Origin: Streptococcus moroccensis | GTDB lineage: Bacteria; Bacillota; Bacilli; Lactobacillales; Streptococcaceae | Assembly: GCF_030812835.1 (NCBI RefSeq) | Contig: NZ_JAUSTM010000011.1 | Coordinates: 1-64,000 of the forward strand | DNA length: 64,000 nucleotides | Direction: 5' to 3' | In this document: positions 1-10,333 of the stretch, in pieces | How the letters are laid out: each line of letters starts with the position of its first letter | Numbering within the stretch: position 1 is the first letter of the stretch | Notes under the pieces: generated by a model | Databases searched by the model: none | Told to the model about the DNA's origin: nothing | The model's input: the letters and a program-made list of their open reading frames with translations, nothing else | Program-made: the position numbers and the translations under genes

Positions 1-2
1 AA

Positions 3-74
3 AATTGGATCAATCATTATCCTAAGAAAATACTGAACTATTTGTCTCCTGCACAGTTTCTTAAAAATGGCTAA
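3..74 (+). pseudogene. C-terminal end of a transposase gene (IS30-like?), cut by window edge
   Basis: The third frame from the left edge reads 23 codons (NWINHYPKKILNYLSPAQF, then LKNG) and a TAA stop. The pattern NHYPKKILNYLSP resembles the C-terminal tail of IS30-family transposases, where an N-H/R-P-R/K-K-x-L-N-Y-x-T/S-P motif is usual. AT-rich sequence with a TTGAAATTTAGC stretch follows and could be the element's terminal repeat. Only the end is visible, so I cannot say whether the element is intact upstream. The family assignment rests on one short motif. Confidence 0.45.
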
Positions 75-185
75 CTTCTACTTGAAATTTAGCTATTTTT
101 TCAAGAACAGTAGAATTTACGTTATTTTAACATTTGGCAATGAAGCTATGCCTGTTTTATACCAGCTAAAGTTGTTATCTTATGG

Positions 186-191
186 TATACT
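186..191 (+). promoter_or_regulatory. Probable -10 box of pyrD
   Basis: TATACT lies 27 bases upstream of the pyrD start, and a GGAGG ribosome binding site at 210-214 follows. No good -35 hexamer is seen 16-18 bases upstream. No PyrR-type attenuator is evident in the short leader. Confidence 0.4.
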
Positions 192-218
192 AAAAAGAAA
201 AAAGAACTTGGAGGCACT

Positions 219-1154
219 ATGGTTTCAACAGCATCTCATATTGGAGATTTTCAGTTTAAAAATGTTTTCATGAACGCAGCAGGTGTTTATTGCATGACAC
301 GAGAAGAACTTGAAACGGTTCGGCAATCTGCTGCAGGGACCTTTGTTACCAAAACAGCGACATTGGAATCTCGAGCTGGCAATCCAGAGCCCCGTTATCA
401 TGACGTTCCTCTAGGGTCAATCAATTCAATGGGCTTGCCCAACCAAGGACTGGACTATTATTTAGACTATCTCTTAGAGTTGCAAGATACAGCTCCAGAA
501 GATACGTTTTTCCTATCCTTAGTAGGACTATCGCCAGATGAGACACATACCATTCTAAAAAAAGTAGAGGCATCTGCATATCAAGGCCTTATTGAGCTCA
601 ATCTTTCTTGTCCTAATGTTCCAGGTAAGCCACAAATTGCCTATGATTTTGAGACAACAGAGAATTTGCTGACAGAAGTCTTCACCTATTTTACAAAATC
701 TCTGGGTGTGAAGCTTCCCCCATATTTTGACATTGTGCATTTTGACCAGGCAGCAACAATCTTCAATAAATTCCCCTTAACCTTTGTCAACTGTGTTAAT
801 TCAATTGGAAATGGGCTCTATATTGAAGACGAGACAGTGGCGATCAAACCGAAGCAAGGGTTTGGAGGTTTAGGTGGTCAATACATTAAACCAACTGCCC
901 TAGCAAATGTGCATGCCTTTTACCAAAGGTTGAAACCAGAAATCCAGATTATCGGAACTGGTGGTGTTCTGACAGGTCGCGATGCCTTTGAGCACATCCT
1001 CTGTGGTGCCAGCATGGTCCAAATTGGAACCCAGTTGCAAAAAGAAGGTGTGGGAATCTTTGAGCGCGTGACAGCAGAACTCAAGGCAATCATGGCTGAA
1101 AAAGGTTACGACTCAATTGAAGACTTCCGCGGGAAATTGCATTATATGGACTAA
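219..1154 (+). CDS. pyrD: Dihydroorotate dehydrogenase, class 1A (fumarate type)
   Basis: Oxidises dihydroorotate to orotate in pyrimidine synthesis; class 1A enzymes are cytosolic FMN homodimers that use fumarate as acceptor. The 311-residue length is normal for this class. The motif [14 protein letters not shown] carries the catalytic cysteine of class 1A (Cys131; class 1B and 2 enzymes use Cys or Ser in other contexts). The C-terminal [19 protein letters not shown] is the FMN phosphate-binding region. The start at 219 is set by GGAGG nine bases upstream. The gene is monocistronic, closed by the hairpin at 1156-1179. No other pyr genes are nearby and an IS-like remnant lies upstream. Confidence 0.95.
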   Translation: MVSTASHIGDFQFKNVFMNAAGVYCMTREELETVRQSAAGTFVTKTATLESRAGNPEPRYHDVPLGSINSMGLPNQGLDYYLDYLLELQDTAPEDTFFLSLVGLSPDETHTILKKVEASAYQGLIELNLSCPNVPGKPQIAYDFETTENLLTEVFTYFTKSLGVKLPPYFDIVHFDQAATIFNKFPLTFVNCVNSIGNGLYIEDETVAIKPKQGFGGLGGQYIKPTALANVHAFYQRLKPEIQIIGTGGVLTGRDAFEHILCGASMVQIGTQLQKEGVGIFERVTAELKAIMAEKGYDSIEDFRGKLHYMD

Positions 1155-1155
1155 G

Positions 1156-1179
1156 AAAAGCCGTTTTGACGGCTTTTTT
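1156..1179 (+). terminator. Intrinsic terminator of pyrD
   Basis: AAAAGCCG, loop TTTTGA, then CGGCTTTTTT: a stem followed by a T-run immediately after the pyrD stop. Confidence 0.85.
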
Positions 1180-1220
1180 AGCTTTTGTTCAATAAATTTT
1201 AAAAAGAAAGCACAAAACCC

Positions 1221-1249
1221 TTGACTTTTGTAAGCGCTTGCGATATAAT
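1221..1249 (+). promoter_or_regulatory. Near-consensus promoter with a cre site in the spacer
   Basis: TTGACT (1221-1226) and TATAAT (1244-1249) are separated by exactly 17 bases. The spacer holds TGTAAGCGCTTGCG (1229-1242), a close match to the CcpA-binding cre consensus. No credible protein gene follows, so the promoter most likely drives the RNA described at 1256-1862. CcpA binding at this position would repress by blocking polymerase. Confidence 0.85.
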
Positions 1250-1408
1250 TAAACCATAAAGAAGATAACCTTATTCAAGTACACGATAAGATTATCTGGC
1301 CTAGGCAATTTTATATCACTTATGGAGAGGCTTGGTGAGGAGAGGATGACGATTCTCGAATGAAAGAGGCTCTTCACATCGCACAAAATATTTATTGGAG
1401 GTATGTAT

Positions 1409-1453
1409 ATGCTTAAGATGAATATGAGTCGGTACAAGAACGGTGACAACTGA
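1409..1453 (+). CDS. Possible 14-residue peptide inside the RNA region
   Basis: ATG at 1409 opens MLKMNMSRYKNGDN and a TGA stop. A perfect GGAGG at 1397-1401 sits seven bases upstream, the spacing of a real ribosome binding site. The peptide is basic and has no membrane segment. It may be a translated small protein, a regulatory leader peptide, or chance. Confidence 0.25.
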   Translation: MLKMNMSRYKNGDN

Positions 1454-1832
1454 GATTTACATTTAGTGATAAGGTGTTTACCTTATGATTAATGGAAAGT
1501 AACTCTATTGTTTATCGCTACGTTTTAAAGCATAATCTAGATTTATAAGTTAAATGCGCAGGCATTTTACCAAAAGGAACAGACGACAGAGTCTGTCACG
1601 GAGGTAACAATATTAATCAAGATAAGAATTATAGCCAATAGCGAGTAGCGTCTACACAAAGCGTGAGATTCTGATAAGAATAGCGAAAGACAATTGTGAG
1701 ATTTGTAGATAAGCTACCATGAAAGAATGTTTAATCTAGAAAAAACCTTAGCTGTTTCATATCAACAAGGTTAAAGTATAGTTTAGTCTATCGTTCATCG
1801 ATTCGGCTTAAAATACAACTGAATATGCAGTA

Positions 1833-1860
1833 GAGGTCAAGGCGGATGCCTTGGCCTCTT
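1833..1860 (+). terminator. Terminal hairpin of the RNA region
   Basis: GAGGTCAAGGC, loop GGAT, GCCTTGGCCTC: 11 pairs with one G-T wobble. The following TTGGGTTATTTC is only weakly T-rich, so termination efficiency is uncertain. Confidence 0.5.
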
Positions 1861-1887
1861 GGGTTATTTCGATGGTGATGGTAGAAT

Positions 1888-2754
1888 TTATAAGGAGATA
1901 AGCTGTGCAAGTCCTTTAGCAACTCCAGCTTCAATATTAGCAACTGTTTGGTAGCGAGCAAGAGCTTTGACTTCTGGTTCAGCATTGCCCATGGCAAAAC
2001 TATGGCCAACCATTTCTAGCATGCTAACATCATTAAAGTTGTCTCCAAATGCAATGCAGTTGTCTAACTTAACACCTATCCTTGAGGCATATCGAGCTAA
2101 AGCTAGCCCTTTTTGAGCTTCTTTATGCGTGATTTCTATGTTAGATCGCCCTGAAGAAGACACAATTAGAGATTGCAAATGCTCATTAATGTAAGTAATG
2201 ATAGGTCCAAAAACGTCAGGACCAGCAGAGTCCATGAGACTAATTTTAAGAGCATGCTGATTAGGATCATTAAGAATATCGTCAAATGAGCTAACCTCTA
2301 TCGCCATTAATTTGGCATCGATATCTAAAATTTCTTTTTCAAGTTGAGCACTTGAAAGGTGAGGTTTTTCGTTTAAAAGATCTGTCTTAAAAACTTTTAG
2401 GCGCGCTTGACGCTCACTAATGTAGACTGCTTCTTCAGTGATTAGTTCAGCACACAATCCAAGCTCAGTCGCTTTTTGGAGCAGGATCAGAGCATCGTCT
2501 TTGGAAATCTCAGATCGTTCTAAAATTTGGTCATTAACATCATAAACAATGGCACCGTTTAATAATATCTTAGGACAAATGATATTGTAGGGCTCAAGTG
2601 CAACTTGGGCCATTTGTAAGTTTCGACCTGTACAGACGAGAAAGGGGATATCTTGTATAGCTAATGCTTGAATAGCTGCGATGTTGTCAGGATGGATGGC
2701 AACATGGTCAGATAAAAGAGTGCCGTCCATATCAGATGCTACGAGTTCAATCAT
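1888..2754 (-). CDS. Cof-type HAD-superfamily sugar phosphatase
   Basis: A 288-residue HAD hydrolase of the Cof (IIB cap) group, which dephosphorylates sugar phosphates and related metabolites in the cytosol. Motif I is DMDGTLL near residue 8 (Asp8 nucleophile, Asp10 acid/base). Motif II is the Thr in VCTGR. The lysine of motif III is followed by GDNFNDVSML, the Mg-binding motif IV. The large cap between motifs II and III fits Cof proteins. Substrate cannot be told from sequence. It is transcribed toward the RNA region; an AAGGA-type ribosome binding site precedes the start. The rhodanese gene lies 98 bases upstream on the same strand. Confidence 0.88.
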   Translation of the reverse strand: MIELVASDMDGTLLSDHVAIHPDNIAAIQALAIQDIPFLVCTGRNLQMAQVALEPYNIICPKILLNGAIVYDVNDQILERSEISKDDALILLQKATELGLCAELITEEAVYISERQARLKVFKTDLLNEKPHLSSAQLEKEILDIDAKLMAIEVSSFDDILNDPNQHALKISLMDSAGPDVFGPIITYINEHLQSLIVSSSGRSNIEITHKEAQKGLALARYASRIGVKLDNCIAFGDNFNDVSMLEMVGHSFAMGNAEPEVKALARYQTVANIEAGVAKGLAQLISL

Positions 2755-2852
2755 TTAAATAGTCCTTTTTAGGGGGGAGGTTTTCAATCAAGAAAACGGA
2801 GTTTTATGTCTGGTGGGTCTTCTTGATCCACCATTGTTGAAGGTTTGTTTAT

Positions 2853-3308
2853 TTAAGGAGAAGACAGTAGCCCTCCAATGGCTTCGACCTGGGCCAACCC
2901 ACCCAAATCATAGACTGCTGTAAAACCGGCATCTCGAAGGATCTTAGTAGCTGCTGCAGACCGAATCCCAAGTTGACAATGCACATAGATTTTCTGATTT
3001 TTAGGGAGGTCAGGCAGGTAGCCAGCCTCTAACTCAGTAATGGGAAAATTGGTAGTCAGGCCAAAATTTTGCTTGGTAAATTCTTCTTCTGAGCGAACGT
3101 CATAAAAAACCGCACCATTTTCGACATCTTGCACGACTTGTTCAAAGGTGATGTGATTTTCTTTGGCATCTGGTCCTGTTTTTGACCAATCAATGGTGTC
3201 AGCGGTCACAGGAACTTCAGTCTCTGTAGCCGTTTTGGATTCTTGCTGACAAGCACTTATGAGAAAAACGAACATCACTAAAAAGATGGTAGATGTGATT
3301 TTTTTCAT
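2853..3308 (-). CDS. Rhodanese-domain lipoprotein
   Basis: A 151-residue exported lipoprotein. A basic and hydrophobic signal ends in the lipobox LISAC, so Cys20 should be lipid-modified and the protein anchored outside the membrane. A single rhodanese domain follows (about residues 52-150), with the active-site loop CQLGIRS and Cys111 as persulfide-forming nucleophile. The six-residue loop is the size of sulfurtransferases rather than of Cdc25-type phosphatases. Role outside the cell is unknown; sulfur or redox handling is the usual guess. AAAGGAG precedes the ATG. Confidence 0.88.
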   Translation of the reverse strand: MKKITSTIFLVMFVFLISACQQESKTATETEVPVTADTIDWSKTGPDAKENHITFEQVVQDVENGAVFYDVRSEEEFTKQNFGLTTNFPITELEAGYLPDLPKNQKIYVHCQLGIRSAAATKILRDAGFTAVYDLGGLAQVEAIGGLLSSP

Positions 3309-3426
3309 GGTTGGATTACTCCTTTGGTAAAGATCATTTTTGAATTTATCTAACTAACTAATAGTCTAACAAATTATCGGGAAAAAGGCACTGTCTGCTA
3401 TTTTTTTTAAAATTTTTTAAAAACGC

Positions 3427-3454
3427 TTGCATTATTTTTGAAATGTGATAGAAT
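3427..3454 (+). promoter_or_regulatory. bglP promoter with partial cre
   Basis: TTGCAT (3427-3432), 16-base spacer, TAGAAT (3449-3454). AAACGCTTGCA overlaps the -35 and resembles the right half of a cre site, consistent with CcpA control of a PTS gene. Predicted transcription start is near 3461, directly before the RAT sequence. Confidence 0.65.
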
Positions 3455-3462
3455 AAGTTCAT

Positions 3463-3485
3463 GGATTGTTACTGGTCATGCAGGC

Positions 3486-3491
<6 letters not shown>
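3463..3491 (+). promoter_or_regulatory. RAT antiterminator site (BglG/LicT family)
   Basis: GGATTGTTACTG, three variable bases and GCAGGCAAAACC reproduce the ribonucleic antiterminator of the bgl/lic/sac type, closest to LicT/BglG targets. It overlaps the left arm of the terminator at 3486-3566, so binding of an active antiterminator would allow bglP expression. The antiterminator gene is not in this window. Confidence 0.92.
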
Positions 3492-5574
<2,083 letters not shown>

Positions 5575-5581
5575 CAACTTT

Positions 5582-5615
5582 AAAAAGGTATGCCGGAAAC
5601 GGCCTACCTTTTTTC
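5582..5615 (+). terminator. Intrinsic terminator of bglP
   Basis: AAAAAGGTATGCCG, loop GAAA, CGGCCTACCTTTTTT, directly after the bglP stop codon. Confidence 0.85.
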
Positions 5616-5626
5616 TTGCTATAAAA

Positions 5627-5640
5627 TGTAAGCGATTACT
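5627..5640 (+). promoter_or_regulatory. cre-like site upstream of the esterase pair
   Basis: TGTAAGCGATTACT matches the CcpA site consensus except for its last base. It lies 18 bases before the esterase start and right after a TATAAA stretch that could be the -10 box, so it would act as a roadblock or start-site block. Confidence 0.5.
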
Positions 5641-5657
5641 AATAACTGGAGGTTTTT

Positions 5658-7142
5658 ATGAAAAAGACGTTGAAATACTTATTAGCTGCGACAGCCATTT
5701 TAGGGCTAGTGGCTTGTAGTCAGGCCAGTAAAAAAGAGACCAGTAAAGTGACCATAAAAGACGCAAAAATCGAAGTAACAGGATACGAATGGGGCCCTTC
5801 TGTCTCTGCTCTTGTGGTTGAGCTGGATCAAGAGGTGTCAGATGTGACTGCAGAGGACATCTCAGTTAAAACCTTGGGCGTTGATCGTCAGGTGACAGCA
5901 GTTTATCTGTCAGATGAGAAGGGGCAAAAGGTTGATGTTTCTAGTAAATACGTTGCTTTGGACTTAGAGGTGACCTATAGCTTTGCCTCGCCAGATAATG
6001 CCTCGCCCTTCAATTTTAATTTAGACACCATGATGAACGAATGGGCTACAGAATACCCTATCGAGATATCAGGACTCACGGTTGCTGGAAAGATCCTTGA
6101 TTACAGTACAGACGCTATTAACAAACGAATCATGAACGACACCGATGCCTTTAATGTGCGTGGGCAACACCAAGGGCATTACAATAATCCGCTGACAGGA
6201 AACTCAGAAGAATTGATTCTCCAGTATGCTGCCTATGAGCCAGAGCATTTGAAAGAAACGGTAGCTAAGAGCCCATTGGTCATTTGGCTCCATGGCCAGG
6301 GAGAAGGCGGAACAGACATTGACATCACCCTCTTAGGCAATGAAGTGACCGCTCTAACTCGGGATGATATCCAGAGCTACTACAGTGCGACAGGAGATGA
6401 GGCAGAAAAAGGGGCTTATGTGCTGGCTGTCCAAACTCCGACCTACTGGATGGATGAGGGAGATGGTACTAATGGCGCTGGAGCTGGAAAATCCCGTTAC
6501 ACAGAAGCCCTGATGGCAGCGATTGAGGCCTATGTGGCTAGCAATCCAGATGTGGACACTAATCGTATCTATCTGGGCGGTTGCTCAAACGGTGGTTACA
6601 TGACCATGAACATGGCTATCGAGTACCCAGACTATTTTGCAGCGGCCTACCCATTAGCAGAAGCCTATTCTTTTTATGATTATCAACGAAACCCAGACGG
6701 GACTTATGCTAAGGAAGAAGCGAGTGACGGGACAACCGCTAGCTTTATTCCAAATGGGCAAATCTTTGTCACAGAAGAGAAATTAGCGACGTTGAAAAAC
6801 TTGCCAATTTGGTTTGTCATGTCAGCAGACGATGAAGTCGTCCTACCCGATCGCTATGTGCTGCCAACCTATCAGGCACTTTTACAAGCTGGCGCAGACA
6901 ACGCTTGGCTATCTTACTATGAAACCGTTCAGGGCAAAGATATCCCTGAAAACCAATACATGGGCCACTGGTCTTGGATTTACTTCTTCAATAACCAAGT
7001 GACCGGCGTTCAGGATACTGAAGCTGTTAAAGCGGCTTCAGATGTGGCTTCAGCATACCAACCAAGCAATGCAAGCTTCGGTGGGAACAGTCAAGCGTCC
7101 TATAGCAACATCTTCGAATGGATGAATGCGCAAAGCAAATAG
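5658..7142 (+). CDS. Exported lipoprotein alpha/beta-hydrolase (predicted peptidase/esterase)
   Basis: A 494-residue lipoprotein: signal with lipobox LVAC (Cys20), an N-terminal Ig-like region (about 30-150) and an alpha/beta-hydrolase domain (about 185-490). The nucleophile is Ser310 in GGCSNGGY, the oxyanion-hole motif is WLHGQGEGG (209-218), the acid is probably Asp391 or Asp392 in SADDEVV, and the base is His437 in MGHWSW. This arrangement resembles proteins called predicted peptidases or PHB-depolymerase-like esterases with an Ig-like N-terminal domain; many act on acyl esters. It sits between bglP and a second esterase, so I infer removal of acyl groups from plant glycosides or similar compounds outside the cell. 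GGAGG precedes the start; the next gene begins within ten bases. Confidence 0.82.
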   Translation: MKKTLKYLLAATAILGLVACSQASKKETSKVTIKDAKIEVTGYEWGPSVSALVVELDQEVSDVTAEDISVKTLGVDRQVTAVYLSDEKGQKVDVSSKYVALDLEVTYSFASPDNASPFNFNLDTMMNEWATEYPIEISGLTVAGKILDYSTDAINKRIMNDTDAFNVRGQHQGHYNNPLTGNSEELILQYAAYEPEHLKETVAKSPLVIWLHGQGEGGTDIDITLLGNEVTALTRDDIQSYYSATGDEAEKGAYVLAVQTPTYWMDEGDGTNGAGAGKSRYTEALMAAIEAYVASNPDVDTNRIYLGGCSNGGYMTMNMAIEYPDYFAAAYPLAEAYSFYDYQRNPDGTYAKEEASDGTTASFIPNGQIFVTEEKLATLKNLPIWFVMSADDEVVLPDRYVLPTYQALLQAGADNAWLSYYETVQGKDIPENQYMGHWSWIYFFNNQVTGVQDTEAVKAASDVASAYQPSNASFGGNSQASYSNIFEWMNAQSK

Positions 7143-7151
7143 GAGAACATG

Positions 7152-8816
7152 ATGAAAAAATTTTTAAGCAAATGGACGGCCGTTCTAGGGATAGCTACTT
7201 TAGCTCTAGCTGGTTGTACGTCAGCAACACCTGAAGAAACCTTTAACCAAGAGGTGGAACAGACCGTTAAAAGTGGTCCTGTGAAAGGGCAAAAAGATGA
7301 GGAAAACAAGGTTATCGAGTGGCTTGGTGTTCCCTATGCCCACGTGACGGACCGCTGGACGGCTCCAGAGCCTGTTGAGGCTTGGAAGGAGACCTTGGAT
7401 GCTACAAAAGCAGGTGAGCCGGCTCTTCAACTCTCAAATGGCGAACAAATCGGAGTAGAAGATGCACTTAACTTAGACATCGTCCGTCCAGATACTGATG
7501 CCAAAGACCTGCCAGTTATTGTCTTTGTTCACGGAGGCAACAACCAATCAGGAACAGCCCAGGAGATCAAGGGCAATACCTTTGTCAATGATGTCAATGC
7601 AGTCTATGTTTCACTCAACTATCGCTTGGGTGCGCTTGGGTTTAACCCACTGCCAGCCCTTAAAACAGGGACGGATGAGGAAAACTCAGGAAACTATACC
7701 TTGCTGGACTTGGCAGCTGGTCTGGACTGGGTCAATGAAAACATTGAAACATTCGGTGGCGATGCGGACAATGTAACCCTAGTTGGTTTCTCAGCGGGTG
7801 GTCGTGATGTGATGGCAACCTTGATTTCGCCTCTGTTTAAGGATAAATATAACAAGGCAATTTCCTTTAGTGGAGGGATTACCCTAGCAGATGAAGCGGA
7901 AAGTCAAGAGATCTTTGCTAAGGCGTTTGCACCATTAGTAGTTGAAGATAAGGTCAAGGATACTGAGGAAGACGCAGTGGCTTGGCTGCTGACAGATGCC
8001 AAAGAAGTAGCTGACTATCTCCATGGCTTAGAGGCTGACCGCTTGGCTCCAATGATGGGTAATGCTAGCATCCGCATGTCTGTTTTCCCACACCTCTATA
8101 AAGACGGTCACGTCTTGCCAAAAGATGGTTTTGAAGGGGCAACCTTTAATGATGTGCCATTGATGCTGGTGACAGGGACCAGCGAGTTTTCACTCTTTAC
8201 AGCCTTTGACAAGTACTTCATGGAAGACTTTACTAGCGGTAACCTTGCCAAAGATGAGGACAAGATGGCTGAGTTTCTCTATGCTCGCAACTATGGTGGC
8301 GATTTCTACCGCCTCTCTAACGGTGTTGAAAGTGCCCGTATCTTAGATGGTCACTACCAATCAGAAATCTATGTCGGTGAGATTGCTTATGGCTCAAATG
8401 CTGAAGTGACACCAAGTCTTGCTAATGGGTTGTCAGCTTATCATGGTGTCTTTGAACCCTTCCTCCAAACACCGTCCAACTATGCTAGTTTAATCGGTGA
8501 GGAGTTTTATAACGATGGCCAAGCTGCTCTAGCAACGGCTTTTAAAGGGCATCTCAAAGACTTTATTGCTACCGGTAAACCTGGCAAAGACTGGACGGTC
8601 TGGACAGCAGCTAATCAAGAAGTCCTCCTTTTAGATGCTGATAAGTCTGAGGCCAAGCTTGAAATGACGACTGACAGCGAGACTGCTGAAGACGTTATTG
8701 CTAAAATGGAGGCCGATGATAGCCTTTCTGCTGAGCAGAAGAAAACCTTAAACGAACAAGTGTTGAACGGTCGTTGGTTCAGTGGACCACTTGATCAGTC
8801 GAATTTCCAATACTAA
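7152..8816 (+). CDS. Type-B carboxylesterase lipoprotein
   Basis: A 554-residue exported lipoprotein (lipobox LAGC, Cys22) with a full type-B carboxylesterase/lipase domain. The triad is visible: Ser214 in GFSAGG, Glu345 in GTSEFSLF and His431 in AYHGVFEPF. HGGN at 127-130 forms the oxyanion hole. Such enzymes cleave carboxylic esters, including aryl and acetyl esters. I chose the second of two adjacent ATGs because AGGAG at 7141-7145 is better spaced from 7152 than from 7149. It follows the first esterase by nine bases and is closed by a terminator at 8858-8890, so the two form one operon. The pairing of two surface esterases behind a beta-glucoside PTS is unusual. Confidence 0.87.
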   Translation: MKKFLSKWTAVLGIATLALAGCTSATPEETFNQEVEQTVKSGPVKGQKDEENKVIEWLGVPYAHVTDRWTAPEPVEAWKETLDATKAGEPALQLSNGEQIGVEDALNLDIVRPDTDAKDLPVIVFVHGGNNQSGTAQEIKGNTFVNDVNAVYVSLNYRLGALGFNPLPALKTGTDEENSGNYTLLDLAAGLDWVNENIETFGGDADNVTLVGFSAGGRDVMATLISPLFKDKYNKAISFSGGITLADEAESQEIFAKAFAPLVVEDKVKDTEEDAVAWLLTDAKEVADYLHGLEADRLAPMMGNASIRMSVFPHLYKDGHVLPKDGFEGATFNDVPLMLVTGTSEFSLFTAFDKYFMEDFTSGNLAKDEDKMAEFLYARNYGGDFYRLSNGVESARILDGHYQSEIYVGEIAYGSNAEVTPSLANGLSAYHGVFEPFLQTPSNYASLIGEEFYNDGQAALATAFKGHLKDFIATGKPGKDWTVWTAANQEVLLLDADKSEAKLEMTTDSETAEDVIAKMEADDSLSAEQKKTLNEQVLNGRWFSGPLDQSNFQY

Positions 8817-8854
8817 GGAACGCGTCAACTTTTCATCGCAATAAAAGAAAAAAT

Positions 8855-8894
8855 AAAGAATGGGAGAATTCTATTTGTCCCATTCCTTTTGTTT
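8855..8894 (+). terminator. Terminator of the esterase pair
   Basis: GAATGGGA (8858-8865) pairs with TCCCATTC (8878-8885), followed by CTTTTGTTTT. Confidence 0.8.
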
Positions 8895-9073
8895 TAGTTG
8901 AAGAAGTTTGTTTAAGGAAGAATGTCAAGGTGAAAAGGGGAAAGAACTATCCTAGGCAGTAGGTCAGTTCGTTAACTCTGTTTAACGTGGCAATTCTTGA
9001 AAGCCTTTTTATTACTAGTGCCTTTTTTTGTAAAATTTGTTACAATAAGGTTACTAAACGAAGGAGACAGCCT

Positions 9074-10333
9074 ATGTCACGTCAAAGAAAATCTCAAAAG
9101 TCTTTAGTTAATTCTAAAACATTCTCGATGTTAGTAGTCCTTCTGGCCTTTTTATTAGTGGGATTCACTTTTTTATTTCACCAATGGCAACAAGACGAAG
9201 TCGTTTTTAGAGGGGCTTTAACTGTCTCAAGCGATACAACAGAAGAGGATGAGGTGGGAGAGAAAACGACAGCCAGGGTCATGGCTCATGGGGATTTGTT
9301 GTACCATGATATCATCTATATGTCCGCCCTACAGGATGATGGAACTTATGATTTCAACCTGAATTTTGAATATGTGAAACCTTGGTTTGACCAAGCGGAT
9401 CTGGTTATTGGAGATTTTGAAGGTACGATTGCCCCAGAGCTCCCTTTAGCTGGATATCCCCTTTTTAATGCGCCTATAGAAGTTGTCGACGCCATTAAGA
9501 ATGCTGGTTATGATGTCATGGATTTGGCGCATAATCATATTTTAGATTCTTATCTTTCTGGCTTGCTGTCAACAGCCAAGGCCTTTGAGGACGCTGGCAT
9601 CGACACGGTGGGTGTCTATCCAGAGGGGAATCGTTCAGAAGCTCCGCTACTAATCAAAGAAGTCAATGGCATCAAAATTGCGATTCTGGCCTATGCTTAC
9701 GGATTTAATGGCATGGAGGCTAATTTATCGGTTGAGGAACAGGCAAATTATTTGTCTAATTTGGATGACGGTCAGATGCAAAAAGAAATAGAAGCTGCCG
9801 AACAAGCGGCAGATGTGACGATCATTATGCCTCAGATGGGCATTGAATATAGCCTAGAACCGACCCAAGAGCAGATTACGCTTTACCACAAAATGATCGA
9901 TTGGGGTGCTGATGTGGTCTTTGGGGGACATCCACACGTAGCAGAACCTTCTGAAACGGTTGAGAAAGATGGCCAACAAAAACTCATTATTTATTCAATG
10001 GGGAATTTCATCTCCAATCAACGTATGGAAACCATGGAAGGTGTTGCCAACTACCAGTGGACAGAACGTGGGGTATTGATGGATGTGGTCTTTGAAAAAA
10101 CCGGAGAGACTACAATCATTCAAACGGCTAAGGCGCATCCAACATGGGTGCAACGCACGCCTAATGGGCGTTACTCTCCAGAAGGTTACGCCTTATATGA
10201 CTATCAGACACTGATATTGGAAGATTTTATTGCAGGCGGAAAACACCGTGACTCGTTAGATAGCGAAACACAAGCACGCATTGATACAGCTTACACTGAA
10301 ATGAATGATTTCATGGGACTTTATTGGGAATAA
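9074..10333 (+). CDS. CapA/PgsA-like membrane-anchored metallophosphoesterase
   Basis: A 419-residue protein with one N-terminal membrane anchor (about residues 17-37) and an extracellular CapA domain (PGA_cap family, calcineurin-like fold). Motifs include AHGDLLYHD, GDFEGTI, DLAHNHILDS and GGHPHVAEP, which provide the expected metal-binding Asp, Asn and His residues, and SMGNFISNQ near the end. Family members take part in poly-gamma-glutamate capsule formation, but no capB/capC synthase genes are here and most streptococcal copies are of unknown function. ATG 9074 follows AAGGAGA; an upstream extension lacks a ribosome binding site. The gene stands alone; TACAAT at 9040-9045 is a plausible -10 box. 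Confidence 0.85.
   Translation: MSRQRKSQKSLVNSKTFSMLVVLLAFLLVGFTFLFHQWQQDEVVFRGALTVSSDTTEEDEVGEKTTARVMAHGDLLYHDIIYMSALQDDGTYDFNLNFEYVKPWFDQADLVIGDFEGTIAPELPLAGYPLFNAPIEVVDAIKNAGYDVMDLAHNHILDSYLSGLLSTAKAFEDAGIDTVGVYPEGNRSEAPLLIKEVNGIKIAILAYAYGFNGMEANLSVEEQANYLSNLDDGQMQKEIEAAEQAADVTIIMPQMGIEYSLEPTQEQITLYHKMIDWGADVVFGGHPHVAEPSETVEKDGQQKLIIYSMGNFISNQRMETMEGVANYQWTERGVLMDVVFEKTGETTIIQTAKAHPTWVQRTPNGRYSPEGYALYDYQTLILEDFIAGGKHRDSLDSETQARIDTAYTEMNDFMGLYWE

Larger units (their letters stand above)
1256..1862 (+). ncRNA. Candidate large structured non-coding RNA (~600 nt), unidentified
   Basis: About 600 bases lie between a near-perfect promoter and a long terminal hairpin (1833-1858) with no long open frame on the + strand. 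Local helices visible by eye include AGATAA/TTATCT extended by TTAT/ATAA (1263-1297), ATAAGG/CCTTAT (1469-1486), AAATGC/GCATTT (1552-1567), GACAG/CTGTC (1585-1597), AACCTT/AAGGTT (1744-1772) and GAGGTCAAGGC/GCCTTGGCCTC (1833-1858). I do not recognise it as tmRNA, RNase P RNA, 6S RNA or a T-box. Size and setting would suit large ornate RNAs such as ROOL, but I could not match it to any by sequence. A 14-codon open frame with a good ribosome binding site lies inside. Boundaries are estimates. Confidence 0.55.

Noticed and set aside
67-273. 68-codon frame overlapping the pyrD start
   Set aside because: Starts inside the transposase tail, has no ribosome binding site and runs out of frame into pyrD.
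1256-1862. T-box, tmRNA or RNase P RNA
   Set aside because: No T-box AGGGTGGNACCGCG motif, no tmRNA tRNA-like ends or tag frame, and no RNase P core sequence could be found; the nearest genes also do not fit a T-box.
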